Assembly: GCA_963838095.1 (NCBI GenBank)
Contig: CAWIPO010000006.1
Span: 372,001-436,000 of the forward strand
DNA length: 64,000 nucleotides
From: CAWCGU01 sp963838095
Lineage (GTDB): Bacteria > Actinomycetota > Thermoleophilia > Solirubrobacterales > 70-9
Direction of reading: 5' to 3'
Under the pieces are notes generated by a model. It was not told where the DNA came from and made no database searches. It saw only the letters and a program-made list of their open reading frames with translations. How positions within the stretch are numbered: the stretch's first letter is position 1; each line of letters starts with the position of its first letter. This document shows positions 15,201 through 22,319 of this stretch, piece after piece. A program made the position numbers and the translations under genes.

Positions 15201-16100
15201 GAGCACCTGCACGTCTGCTCCACGCACGATTGGATGCTCTTCTTCACCAACCGCGGCAAGGTCTATCGGCTGAAGGTCTACGAGCTGCCCGAGGGCGCGC
15301 GGACGTCGAAGGGCAAGTCGCTGAACAACGTGCTGCCGCTGCGCGACGGCGAGAAGGTGATGGCGGTGATCCCGACCCGCGACTTCACCGAGGGCAAGTA
15401 CCTCGCCTTCGCGACCGCTCAGGGGCAGGTGAAGAAGACCGAGTTCATCTCCTACAACACGCCGATCCGCGCCGATGGGATCATCGCGATCAAGGTCCGC
15501 GACGGTGACGAGCTGGTCCAGGTCCGCCTCACCTCGGGAGACGACGATCTGCTGCTGATCTCGAAGTCGGGGCACGCCGCTCGCTTCAGCGAGGAAAAGG
15601 TGCGCCCGATGGGTCGCGACACCTCCGGCGTCAGGGGGATGAACGTCGCCTCCAAGGTGGACGGAAAGCCCAACCGCGTGCTGACGATGGCCGTGGCCGA
15701 GGACAACGCCGAGCTCTTCATGGTCACCGAGAACGGCTACGGAAAGCGCACTCGCGTCGCCGAGTATCCATCGAAGGGCCGCGGGACCAAGGGTGTTCTG
15801 ACCGCGAGGCTGACCGAGAAGAAGGGCGGCCTCGCCGGCGCGCTGATCGTCCGCGAGCACGAGGACCTCGTCTTCATCTCCCTGAACGGCATGGTCCAGC
15901 GGACCAGCGTCGGCGGGATCTCGCTGATGGGCCGGGCGACCCAGGGCGTCAAGGTGATGAACATCAAGGACGACGACATCGTCAGCGCGGTCGCGCTGGT
16001 GATCGAGTCGAGCTCGGACGCGCCCGACGGCGAGCCCGAAGAGGCTGACGCGCCGTCAGACGACGGTGCGCCGGATGCCGCCTCGAACGGCGCCGGCTGA
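12288..16100 (+). CDS. gyrA: DNA gyrase subunit A with in-frame intein
   Basis: 1270 codons encode an 849-residue GyrA interrupted by a 421-residue intein. The N-extein has [26 protein letters not shown] and ends at AAMRY; Y126 is the catalytic tyrosine and the intein starts at the very next residue. The C-extein resumes [13 protein letters not shown] and includes the GyrA-box-type motif [12 protein letters not shown] and six beta-pinwheel blades, ending in an acidic tail. Gyrase activity needs protein splicing. It lies 38 nt after gyrB. Confidence 0.96.
   Translation: [1270 protein letters not shown]
12666..13928 (+). mobile_element. GyrA intein with LAGLIDADG homing-endonuclease domain
   Basis: The intein runs from Cys1 (block A [13 protein letters not shown]) to His-Asn at 13923-13928, followed by Thr+1 of the C-extein. 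Splicing block B is [10 protein letters not shown]; the C-terminal blocks are [19 protein letters not shown] and [11 protein letters not shown]. Blocks such as [18 protein letters not shown] and [18 protein letters not shown] closely resemble mycobacterial GyrA inteins at the same insertion site. Between the splicing halves lie two dodecapeptide motifs, [13 protein letters not shown] and [12 protein letters not shown], with acidic residues (E and D) at the catalytic positions, so the endonuclease may be active. Codon use looks less GC-biased at third positions than the extein. Confidence 0.95.
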
Positions 16101-16129
16101 TATCCCGACCCCAGGATTTGCTTCAATTG

Positions 16130-16155
16130 GGATCACCAGAGAAAGGAGGTGGTCC
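16130..16155 (+). promoter_or_regulatory. Hairpin partly masking an extended Shine-Dalgarno
   Basis: AGAAAGGAGGTGGTCC (16140-16155) is complementary to all 16 bases at the actinobacterial 16S rRNA 3' end apart from one G-U. GGATCACC (16130-16137), itself equal to the rRNA sequence, can pair with GGTGGTCC (16148-16155) in an 8-bp stem that captures the last two G of GGAGG. Confidence 0.55.
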
Positions 16156-16159
16156 TAAG

Positions 16160-16204
16160 TTGAGTTCATTGTTTTTCGGGACGCTGGAGGTGCTGGGCCG
16201 CTAG
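16160..16204 (+). CDS. Possible 14-codon leader peptide
   Basis: TTG at 16160 follows the extended Shine-Dalgarno at normal spacing and opens a short frame MSSLFFGTLEVLGR ending TAG 16202-16204. Nothing else in the spacer explains such a strong ribosome-binding site. Its size, and the terminator 176 nt downstream before an SDR gene, suggest a leader peptide or a very small protein. No homologue is known to me. Confidence 0.35.
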   Translation: MSSLFFGTLEVLGR

Positions 16205-16379
16205 GTCCGGGCGCCGAGGCGAGCGCCTTCTCTGGCAATCGCCTCATCTGAGTCCGGGCCCCGCCGGGCGGCGTGCGGGCCGCCGAGCGGAATCCAACCC
16301 GGGCACCGGCGAGCCACGGAGGCGGGAGCTGTCCCAACCCGCTGCCAATCCTTGGCCTGCTTGTCCCGCACGGTTTGTG

Positions 16380-16411
16380 GAAGGGCCGCCCGGAGCATCG
16401 GGCGGCCCTTC
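16380..16411 (+). terminator. Intrinsic terminator / attenuator before the SDR gene
   Basis: GAAGGGCCGCCCG pairs perfectly with CGGGCGGCCCTTC (13 bp, loop GAGCAT), followed by TCTCACTT. It is the strongest hairpin seen in the window and could end gyrA transcripts or attenuate the leader transcript. Confidence 0.75.
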
Positions 16412-16480
16412 TCACTTACAGTCACGCAATGGAAACGGCACCTGCTGCTCGCGTCGCCCGACGGCGACGCGCCTAGGGAC

Positions 16481-17308
16481 GTGGAGCTTCGGGGCTCGAA
16501 TGCCCTCGTCACCGGCGCCGCCGGAGGCCTGGGGCGCTACATCTTGCGTTCGCTCGCCCGCGAGGGAGCAAACCTCGCGCTCACGGATCTTCCGGGTGAG
16601 GCGCTCGACTCACGCGTGGAGGAGATCGCCGCGGTCGCTCCCAGGGTGGAGTCTGTCCCCGCCGACCTCGCCAAGCAGAAGGAGCGGCGCGCCCTGATCC
16701 AGGCGGCCGAGGAGGCGATCGGGCCGATCGACGTGCTCGTCAACAACGCCGGCCTCGAGTTCGTCGGCCCGTTCAGCAAGGCGACGCTGGCCGAGATCGA
16801 CCTGATCACCAAGGTCAACCTGCTCTCGGTGATGGAGCTCTCGCGAATCGCTCTGGACGGGATGCTCGAGCGCCGGCGCGGCCACATCGTCAACATCGCC
16901 TCGCTCGCCGGAAAGATCCCGGGCATCTACCTCCATACCTACAACGCCACCAAGCACGGCGTCGTCGGCTTCACGCACTCGATCCGCCATGAGCTGATGG
17001 GCACCGGCGTCAGCGCGACGGCAATCTGCCCGGGGTTCATCTCCCGAGAGGGCATGTACGGGAGGGTGGAGGCGGAGGTCAAGATGCCGCCGAACCCGCT
17101 CGGCACCGCGCCACCGGAGAAGGTTGGGGACGCCGTCGTACGGGCGGTGCTGAAGGATCGCGCCGAGATCATCGTCAACGGGCGGCCGGGCGCCCGGGCT
17201 CTTGTCGCGGTGTCGGCGGTTGCCCCGAGGGCAATGATCGAGGCGGCTGAGCGGCTGGGGGTCCGCGAAACGGCTCAGGAGATCGCCCGGGCGCAGGGGC
17301 GGATGTAG
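16481..17308 (+). CDS. Short-chain dehydrogenase/reductase
   Basis: 275 residues from GTG 16481. Classical SDR: cofactor motif TGAAGGLGRY near the start, NNAGLEF, catalytic serine in NIASLAG, and active-site YNATKHG, then PGFI. An aspartate after the second strand (ALTDLPG) suggests NAD rather than NADP preference. A C-terminal hydrophobic stretch (ALVAVSAVAPRAMIEAAERL) may contact membrane or lipid substrate. It sits 19 nt upstream of the SDR-ligase fusion and is probably co-transcribed, so a joint role in lipid or fatty-acyl metabolism is plausible. The substrate is unknown. Confidence 0.85.
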   Translation: MELRGSNALVTGAAGGLGRYILRSLAREGANLALTDLPGEALDSRVEEIAAVAPRVESVPADLAKQKERRALIQAAEEAIGPIDVLVNNAGLEFVGPFSKATLAEIDLITKVNLLSVMELSRIALDGMLERRRGHIVNIASLAGKIPGIYLHTYNATKHGVVGFTHSIRHELMGTGVSATAICPGFISREGMYGRVEAEVKMPPNPLGTAPPEKVGDAVVRAVLKDRAEIIVNGRPGARALVAVSAVAPRAMIEAAERLGVRETAQEIARAQGRM

Positions 17309-17327
17309 GGCGCTCCGAGCGCTGCGC

Positions 17328-19862
17328 GTGGCCGCGAAGCCCCCAACGAAGGAACTGTTGCCGCGACGTGTGCGCCTGCTGCTCGGCGCCACCAGCCCGG
17401 GTGTCAGCGACGCACGCCTGCGCGAGGCAGTCGGAGGCAAGATCGTGCTGATCACCGGTGCCTCCTCGGGAGTGGGGGAGGCGACGGCGCGGAGGCTTGG
17501 TGCTGCCGGCGCGACGGTGCTGCTGGTGGCGCGGCGCGCAGGGCTGCTGGAGGAGGTGCGAAGCGGGATCGCCGCCGGCGGCGGGAGCGCGTACTGCTAT
17601 CCGACCGACATGGCCGATGCGGAGGCGGTGGCCGCGATGGCCTCGGAGGTGCTCGAGCGTCACGGCCAGGTGGACGTTCTGGTCAGCAACGCCGGGCTCT
17701 CGATCCGTCGCTGGGTCTCCGACTCCTACGAGCGCTTCCACGATTTTGAGCGCACGATCGACGTCAACTATCTCGGCCCCGTGCGGCTGCTGCTCGCGCT
17801 GCTGCCTTCGATGCGCGCGCGCCGCAGCGGGCACATCGTCAACATCGCCACCACGGGGGTCGACATGCCCCCGATCGAGTGGAGCGCGTACATCGCCTCG
17901 AAGACGGCGTTCGAGATGTGGTTGCGTGGTGTCGCCCCGGAGGCCCTGGCGGACGGCGTCACCACGACCTCGATCCATCTTCAGCTCGTGCGCTCGCCGA
18001 TGCTGGGGCCGTTCCGGATGTGGCGATACCTGCCGGGAATGAGCCCTGACGAGGCGGCCGGGATGGTCTCCCGCGCGATCGTGAGCCGTCCGCGCACGAT
18101 CTCCCCGTGGTGGGCGCGGATCAGCGCTCCGATTCAGGATCTGGCCCAGGCACCGATCGAGCGGGCGCTGAGCCGTCACGCGCAGATCGCGAACCCCGCA
18201 AGCCGACCGGACTCGGCGGCCGCTTCCAGGTACAGGGCGGTCGCACGCGCCGCGGTTGCCGCCGACGAGGCGCTCGGCGGGCTGCTCACGATCCGCGCCT
18301 CTCAAGCGGTGCGGCCGGTGCGGCCCGACCGTCTCGCGCGGGTGGCGCAGGCTCGACGGCGTTTCGGGCTGACGCCCGCGTTCACCGCAGCGCAGGCGGC
18401 CGAGCTTTATCCGCAGCGCCGGGCCGTGATCGACGAGTCAGGCGAGATCACGTTCGCCGAGCTCGATGCGCGCGCTCGCTCACAGGCCGCCGCGCTTCAC
18501 CGGCATCTCGATCTCGACGAACGCCACCGCGTCGCGATCATGGCCCGGAACCACCGCGGGTTCGTCGAGGGTGCGGTGGCGGCCTCGCGGCTCGGATGCG
18601 ACCTCGTGCTGCTGAACTACGACTACGCGGGTCCCCAGCTCGGTGACGTGCTCGAGCGCGAGCAGGTCGACGCCGCGATCCACGACGCGGAGTTCAAGAC
18701 CGCCTTCGAGCACGCGGGCTTCGAGGGTCCGCGGATCCTCTCCTCGGGCGATGGCGACCCACCGCTCCCGACTCTCGACGCGCTCGCCGAGTGGGGAGGC
18801 GCCGAGCCGCCGGCGCCCCGCGAGCCCGGCAGGTTCGTGCTGATGACGTCGGGGACGACCGGTACGCCGAAGGGAGTGGCGCGCGAGCTGGATCCGAGGA
18901 CCCTGATCCCGCTCGCGTGGGGCGGGCTGAGGACGCTGTCGCGAATCAAGCCGGCCCCGCGCGCGGGCGAGCCGTTCCTCGTCGCGCCACCGCTCTTCCA
19001 CATGTACGGCTTCTACGTATGGATGGGCGCGCACGCCTTCGGCTCGCCGATCGTGATCCGCACTCGGTTCGATCCAGAGATGACGCTCGCAGACATCGAG
19101 CGCCACCGGCCCGGCGTCCTTTTCGCCGTGCCGACGATGCTGAAGCGGATCATGGACCTGCCGGAGAGCGAGCGCCGCCACGACACATCCTCGCTGCGGA
19201 TGGTGCTGTGCGGAGCGGCCCCGCTCGCGCCCGATCTGGCGCTGACGTTCATGGACACTTTCGGCGACATCCTCTACAACGGTTACGGGGCGACAGAAAC
19301 GGGCTCGGGCACCCTGGCGACACCGGCGGACATGCGCGCGGCCCCCGGTACGGTGGGCCGGCCCGTGCTCGGTGCCGGCCTCCGGATCCTCGACGACGAG
19401 GGGGTTCCAGTCGCGAAGGGGGAGACGGGGCGGATCTTCGTTCGCACGCCGACGCTCTTCGAGGGCTACTCGGGCGGCGGCTCCCGGGAGATGATCGACG
19501 GGTACATGCGATCGGGCGACGTCGGCCACCTCGACAAGCGCGGAAGGCTCTTCATCGAGGGCCGCGACGACGACATGATCCTGTCGGGCGGCGAGAACGT
19601 CTACCCCCAGGAGGTCGAGGAGCTGCTCGCCGGCCACGAGGCAATCGCCGATGCCGCCGTCATCGGCGTTCCCGACGAGGAGTTCGGTCAGCGCCTCGCG
19701 GCCTTCGTGGTCGCGAAACCGGGAGCGAAGCCCACGGCCGAGGAGCTGCGCGACTTCGTCAAAGCCCGCCTCGCCCGCTACAAGGTCCCGCGCGAGATCC
19801 AATTCCTCGACGAGCTGCCTCGGACGTCTACCGGGAAGCTGCGACGCGCGGCGCTTTCCTAG
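17328..19862 (+). CDS. Fused SDR oxidoreductase and acyl-CoA synthetase
   Basis: 844 residues, two complete enzymes in one frame. Residues ~35-290 are an SDR (TGASSGVGEATARRL, SNAGLSI, YIASKTAFEMW). After a linker (~290-345) comes an ANL-family adenylating enzyme: LMTSGTTGTPKGVARE (P-loop), YGATETGSGT, GRDDDMILSGGENVYPQEVE and the terminal lysine motif LPRTSTGKLRR. The ligase half should activate a carboxylic acid with ATP and CoA; the SDR half should oxidise or reduce a hydroxyl/keto group, perhaps on the same chain. Starts at GTG 17328. Both catalytic sets look intact. Converges with the arginase-family gene, leaving a 3-nt gap. Confidence 0.9.
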   Translation: MAAKPPTKELLPRRVRLLLGATSPGVSDARLREAVGGKIVLITGASSGVGEATARRLGAAGATVLLVARRAGLLEEVRSGIAAGGGSAYCYPTDMADAEAVAAMASEVLERHGQVDVLVSNAGLSIRRWVSDSYERFHDFERTIDVNYLGPVRLLLALLPSMRARRSGHIVNIATTGVDMPPIEWSAYIASKTAFEMWLRGVAPEALADGVTTTSIHLQLVRSPMLGPFRMWRYLPGMSPDEAAGMVSRAIVSRPRTISPWWARISAPIQDLAQAPIERALSRHAQIANPASRPDSAAASRYRAVARAAVAADEALGGLLTIRASQAVRPVRPDRLARVAQARRRFGLTPAFTAAQAAELYPQRRAVIDESGEITFAELDARARSQAAALHRHLDLDERHRVAIMARNHRGFVEGAVAASRLGCDLVLLNYDYAGPQLGDVLEREQVDAAIHDAEFKTAFEHAGFEGPRILSSGDGDPPLPTLDALAEWGGAEPPAPREPGRFVLMTSGTTGTPKGVARELDPRTLIPLAWGGLRTLSRIKPAPRAGEPFLVAPPLFHMYGFYVWMGAHAFGSPIVIRTRFDPEMTLADIERHRPGVLFAVPTMLKRIMDLPESERRHDTSSLRMVLCGAAPLAPDLALTFMDTFGDILYNGYGATETGSGTLATPADMRAAPGTVGRPVLGAGLRILDDEGVPVAKGETGRIFVRTPTLFEGYSGGGSREMIDGYMRSGDVGHLDKRGRLFIEGRDDDMILSGGENVYPQEVEELLAGHEAIADAAVIGVPDEEFGQRLAAFVVAKPGAKPTAEELRDFVKARLARYKVPREIQFLDELPRTSTGKLRRAALS

Positions 19863-19865
19863 CGC

Positions 19866-20729
19866 TCAGTCGCCCCACAGCGATCCGAGTGCATCGACGA
19901 TCCTGGCAGCATGGACGCCGTCGGGGTCGCGGTCGGGATTGAAGTCGGCGACTGAGACTCCAAGCAGGTTCGGCGCCGCCACGAGCGGTCGAATCAGGGC
20001 GTCGAGCTCATCCCAGTCGAGTCCGAGCGATTGCGGATAACTGACCGCCGGCAGTACAGATTCGTCGAGCACATCGAGGTCGAGGTGAAGCCAGGCCGGG
20101 CGGCCCGCGAGCCGTGCGGCTGCATCGGATCCCACCCGGGCGACGCCGCGCTCGCGCAGCTCGGGCGCTGTGAGAGCGTGGATGGACGGATCGAGCCGGG
20201 CGTTCTCCCGCGCGACGTCGGGGTGAAGCTCGGACGGGCGATGCCCGAGCAGCACGGCGGCGGCAGGCTCGAGCAGTGGATCACCGCGCTCGAGCAACCC
20301 GGGAGGACCGTGACCGGTGAGGATCGCCAGGTCCATGTCGGCTGCCTCGCCGGTGGGTGAGCTCTCTCCGTCGAAGAAATCAGCGTGTCCATCGACGAAC
20401 CAGAGTCCGCTGCCGCGAGGCAGGGCCTGGAAGACGCCGAGCAGGAGCGTGCAGTCGCCGCCGAGGACAAACGGGCGCTCCCCAGCCTCCAACACCTCGC
20501 GCACGTTGGCGGCGATTGCCTCCGATGCGCGGCGCACATCAGCCGCGCCGACCACGCCGGTTTCCGGATCGCGTCGTGTATCACGGACGCGCGCGTCGGC
20601 CTCGCCGGCGTCGCGAGCGCGCAGGCGCCCGACCAGTCCGGCAGCGCGAAGCGCGGCGGGTGCGTTCTCCTCGCCACGTCCTGCGCCAGAGCAGTCGATC
20701 GGCGCGTCGACAACGGCCAAGCTAGCCAT
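19866..20729 (-). CDS. Arginase/agmatinase-family hydrolase
   Basis: 287 residues from ATG 20729; an in-frame GTG at 20738 is an alternative. Metal-binding motifs of the ureohydrolase fold are present in relaxed form: GGDCTLLLG (for GGDHS), DGHADFFDG (for DAHxD) and HLDLDVLDES (for DxDxxDP). The first His is replaced by Cys, so substrate and metal use may differ from true arginase. It could act on arginine, agmatine, formiminoglutamate or another guanidino compound. It converges with the SDR-ligase gene and lies head-away from the HNH gene. Family call firm, substrate unknown. Confidence 0.8.
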   Translation of the reverse strand: MASLAVVDAPIDCSGAGRGEENAPAALRAAGLVGRLRARDAGEADARVRDTRRDPETGVVGAADVRRASEAIAANVREVLEAGERPFVLGGDCTLLLGVFQALPRGSGLWFVDGHADFFDGESSPTGEAADMDLAILTGHGPPGLLERGDPLLEPAAAVLLGHRPSELHPDVARENARLDPSIHALTAPELRERGVARVGSDAAARLAGRPAWLHLDLDVLDESVLPAVSYPQSLGLDWDELDALIRPLVAAPNLLGVSVADFNPDRDPDGVHAARIVDALGSLWGD

Positions 20730-20775
20730 TCCGATCACCGAGGCGTACTGCCCTCGGCTCGAGGAGCAGGCGGGT

Positions 20776-21327
20776 TCAGCCCAGCACCAAGTAGCGCTCC
20801 CAGACCACCGGGATCCGCGGCGCGGCGATGCGGATGAAAACGTGCGGGCCGGGCGCCCGCGGAGAGTGCCTGGGGTGCATCTGCGCCTCGCGCGGGAGCC
20901 GATTTCCCTTCTTGCGGTTGCACGGCGCGCACGAGGCGACGATGTTCTCCCATACCGATTCGCCGCCGCGGCTGCGCGGGACGACGTGGTCGACGGTCAG
21001 CCCGGGCCTGCTGGTGCCGCAGTACTGGCAGGTCCACGAGTCGCGCGCCAGGACCGCCTTGCGGGTGATCTTGCGCCGGTGCACGTCACGAGGCACTCGC
21101 ACGTACGTGACCAGCCGGATCACCACCGGTCGCGTCATCGACATCCGCTCGGAGCGCAGCTTCTGCTTCCCCCCCTCTAGCACCTCCGCCTTCTGCTTCA
21201 GGATCAACACGGCCGCTCGACGGACCGTGCAGACGTTGATCGGCTCGAAGCTGGCGTTCAGGACCAGGACGCGCCCGCCGGTCGTACGGCTGGACGATGC
21301 GGCTACGCCAGGCCCCTCACTGTCCAT
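20776..21327 (-). CDS. HNH endonuclease
   Basis: 183 residues. N-terminal LVLNASFEPINVCTVRRAAVL and central RDSWTCQYCG...LTVDHVVPRSRGG...NIVASCAPCNRKKGN form a zinc-bound HNH (beta-beta-alpha-metal) nuclease with two CxxC pairs. This is a widespread stand-alone chromosomal HNH family in actinobacteria and cyanobacteria; its biological role is unclear and no restriction partner is nearby. A TACAAT box lies 9 nt before the ATG. Confidence 0.88.
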   Translation of the reverse strand: MDSEGPGVAASSSRTTGGRVLVLNASFEPINVCTVRRAAVLILKQKAEVLEGGKQKLRSERMSMTRPVVIRLVTYVRVPRDVHRRKITRKAVLARDSWTCQYCGTSRPGLTVDHVVPRSRGGESVWENIVASCAPCNRKKGNRLPREAQMHPRHSPRAPGPHVFIRIAAPRIPVVWERYLVLG

Positions 21328-21336
21328 GGTGGCCGA

Positions 21337-21342
21337 GATTGT
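21337..21342 (-). promoter_or_regulatory. -10 box before the HNH gene
   Basis: Minus strand TACAAT, 9 nt upstream of the HNH gene start; implies a leaderless or nearly leaderless transcript. Confidence 0.45.
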
Positions 21343-21354
21343 AGATAAGCCGCG

Positions 21355-22215
21355 CTACCCATTCGTGGGAATTCCCTGTGAATGAACCGGATAGCTACCG
21401 AGGACCCGGACCGACTCGGCGATTCCCCGCAGCCTTGCGATCGCTTCCTCCACGGGTGCGTCCTCGAGCCGGCCGTCGATGTCGATGAAGAACATGTAGC
21501 GCCCGAGGCCCTGCCGCAAGGGGCGCGACTCGATCCGGCTCAGGTTCACCCCCCGGGAAGAGAACTCTTGCAGCGCCTCCACAAGCGCGCCGGGGTGGTC
21601 GTCCCCGAGCTCGGCGAAGACGAGCGAGGTCCTCCACGCGCCGTCGCCCTCGGTGACGGTGCCGCCCGGCGCGATCCAGACGAAGCGGGTGACGTTGTCG
21701 GGGGTGTCCTCGACGCCCTCCCGGAGCACGATGCATCCGTACATCGCCGCCGCGGAAGCCGCACCGAGCGCGGCCCACGCCTCCTCGGCGGCCGGAAGGT
21801 CACGCACCGCCTCGGCCGTGCTGCCCGAGGCGCGCACGGTCGCGGAGGGCAGGTGCTCACGGATGAAACGAGAGCACTGGGCGCTCGCCTGCGGGTGTGA
21901 GAGCACCACCTCGATCCGATCCAGCTGGAGCTTGCTGCGGGCGATCAGCGCGTGCCGAATCGGGTGGTCGTACTCGCCGACGATCGCCACCGCGGTGGTG
22001 TCGAAGGCGAGGGTGTCGAGTGTTCCGCGCACCGACCCCTCGATCGAGTTCTCAAACGGGACCAGGGCCAGCTCTGCCTCTCCCCGAGCGACAGACATGA
22101 TCGCCTCGTGGACGGTCGGCTGGGCCAGCGGCTCGATCGCGGCATCCTCCGCCGCCGTCAGCAGGGCGTCCTCGCTGAAGGTCCCGGCTGGCCCCAGAAA
22201 TGCGACTCGCTTCAT
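21355..22215 (-). CDS. pheA: Prephenate dehydratase
   Basis: 286 residues from ATG 22215, the last base triplet of the 99-bp repeat; MKRVAFLGPAGTFSE is the family start. The catalytic domain has VPFENSIEGSVRGTLD and NVTRFVWI; the ACT regulatory domain follows (GALVEALQEFSSRGVNLSRIESRP, then YMFFIDIDG) and would bind phenylalanine. It converts prephenate to phenylpyruvate. No chorismate mutase domain is fused. An upstream in-frame start inside the repeat (22260) is unlikely. Confidence 0.95.
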   Translation of the reverse strand: MKRVAFLGPAGTFSEDALLTAAEDAAIEPLAQPTVHEAIMSVARGEAELALVPFENSIEGSVRGTLDTLAFDTTAVAIVGEYDHPIRHALIARSKLQLDRIEVVLSHPQASAQCSRFIREHLPSATVRASGSTAEAVRDLPAAEEAWAALGAASAAAMYGCIVLREGVEDTPDNVTRFVWIAPGGTVTEGDGAWRTSLVFAELGDDHPGALVEALQEFSSRGVNLSRIESRPLRQGLGRYMFFIDIDGRLEDAPVEEAIARLRGIAESVRVLGSYPVHSQGIPTNG

Positions 22216-22319
22216 CTCATGCAGATGAGATCGAGCCGAACCCGGGCGTGGAAGGGGCACCCGGACGCGAAGCGGAGGATGCCCCGATCGTGGACGTCGG
22301 AGGATTCGGCGGTATTCAT
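22212..22319 (-). CDS. Repeat-encoded small ORF (copy B), doubtful coding
   Basis: 35 codons from ATG 22317-22319, which directly follows the DUF4446 stop, to TGA 22212-22214, which overlaps the pheA ATG as ATGA. The peptide (MNTAESSDVHDRGILRFASG...) matches copy A. The frame bridges both neighbouring genes exactly, as MIRU mini-ORFs do in mycobacteria, and could mediate translational coupling even if the peptide itself has no function. Confidence 0.3.
   Translation of the reverse strand: MNTAESSDVHDRGILRFASGCPFHARVRLDLICMR
22213..22311 (-). repeat. 99-bp intercistronic repeat, copy B (MIRU-like)
   Basis: Inverse copy of 7966-8064 with three differences. It occupies nearly all of the 104-nt gap between the DUF4446 stop and pheA and ends on the pheA ATG. 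Both hairpins are conserved, including the one overlapping the start codon. Confidence 0.9.

Larger units (their letters stand above)
16101..16480 (+). other. gyrA 3' spacer with leader ORF, structured segment and terminator
   Basis: 380 bp without a normal gene. It contains a hairpin-embedded Shine-Dalgarno and 14-codon ORF (16130-16204), a GC-rich segment (16205-16375) with local inverted repeats such as GAGGCGA/TCGCCTC (16218-16247), and a strong terminator at 16380-16411. It does not match a tmRNA, SRP RNA, RNase P RNA or riboswitch consensus that I can recognise. Confidence 0.5.

Noticed and set aside
16130..16155. Fragment of a 16S rRNA gene 3' end
   Set aside because: GGATCACC and its complement occur side by side rather than as rRNA sequence; no other rRNA similarity around it.
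16205..16380. tmRNA, SRP RNA, RNase P RNA or cobalamin riboswitch
   Set aside because: None of the diagnostic segments (tag ORF ending in ALAA, GGAAGGAAGCAGCC-like SRP loop, RNase P core, GCCACTG box) is present.
20776..21327. HNH nuclease as part of a defence or restriction system
   Set aside because: No methyltransferase, helicase or other defence partner nearby; it belongs to a stand-alone chromosomal family.
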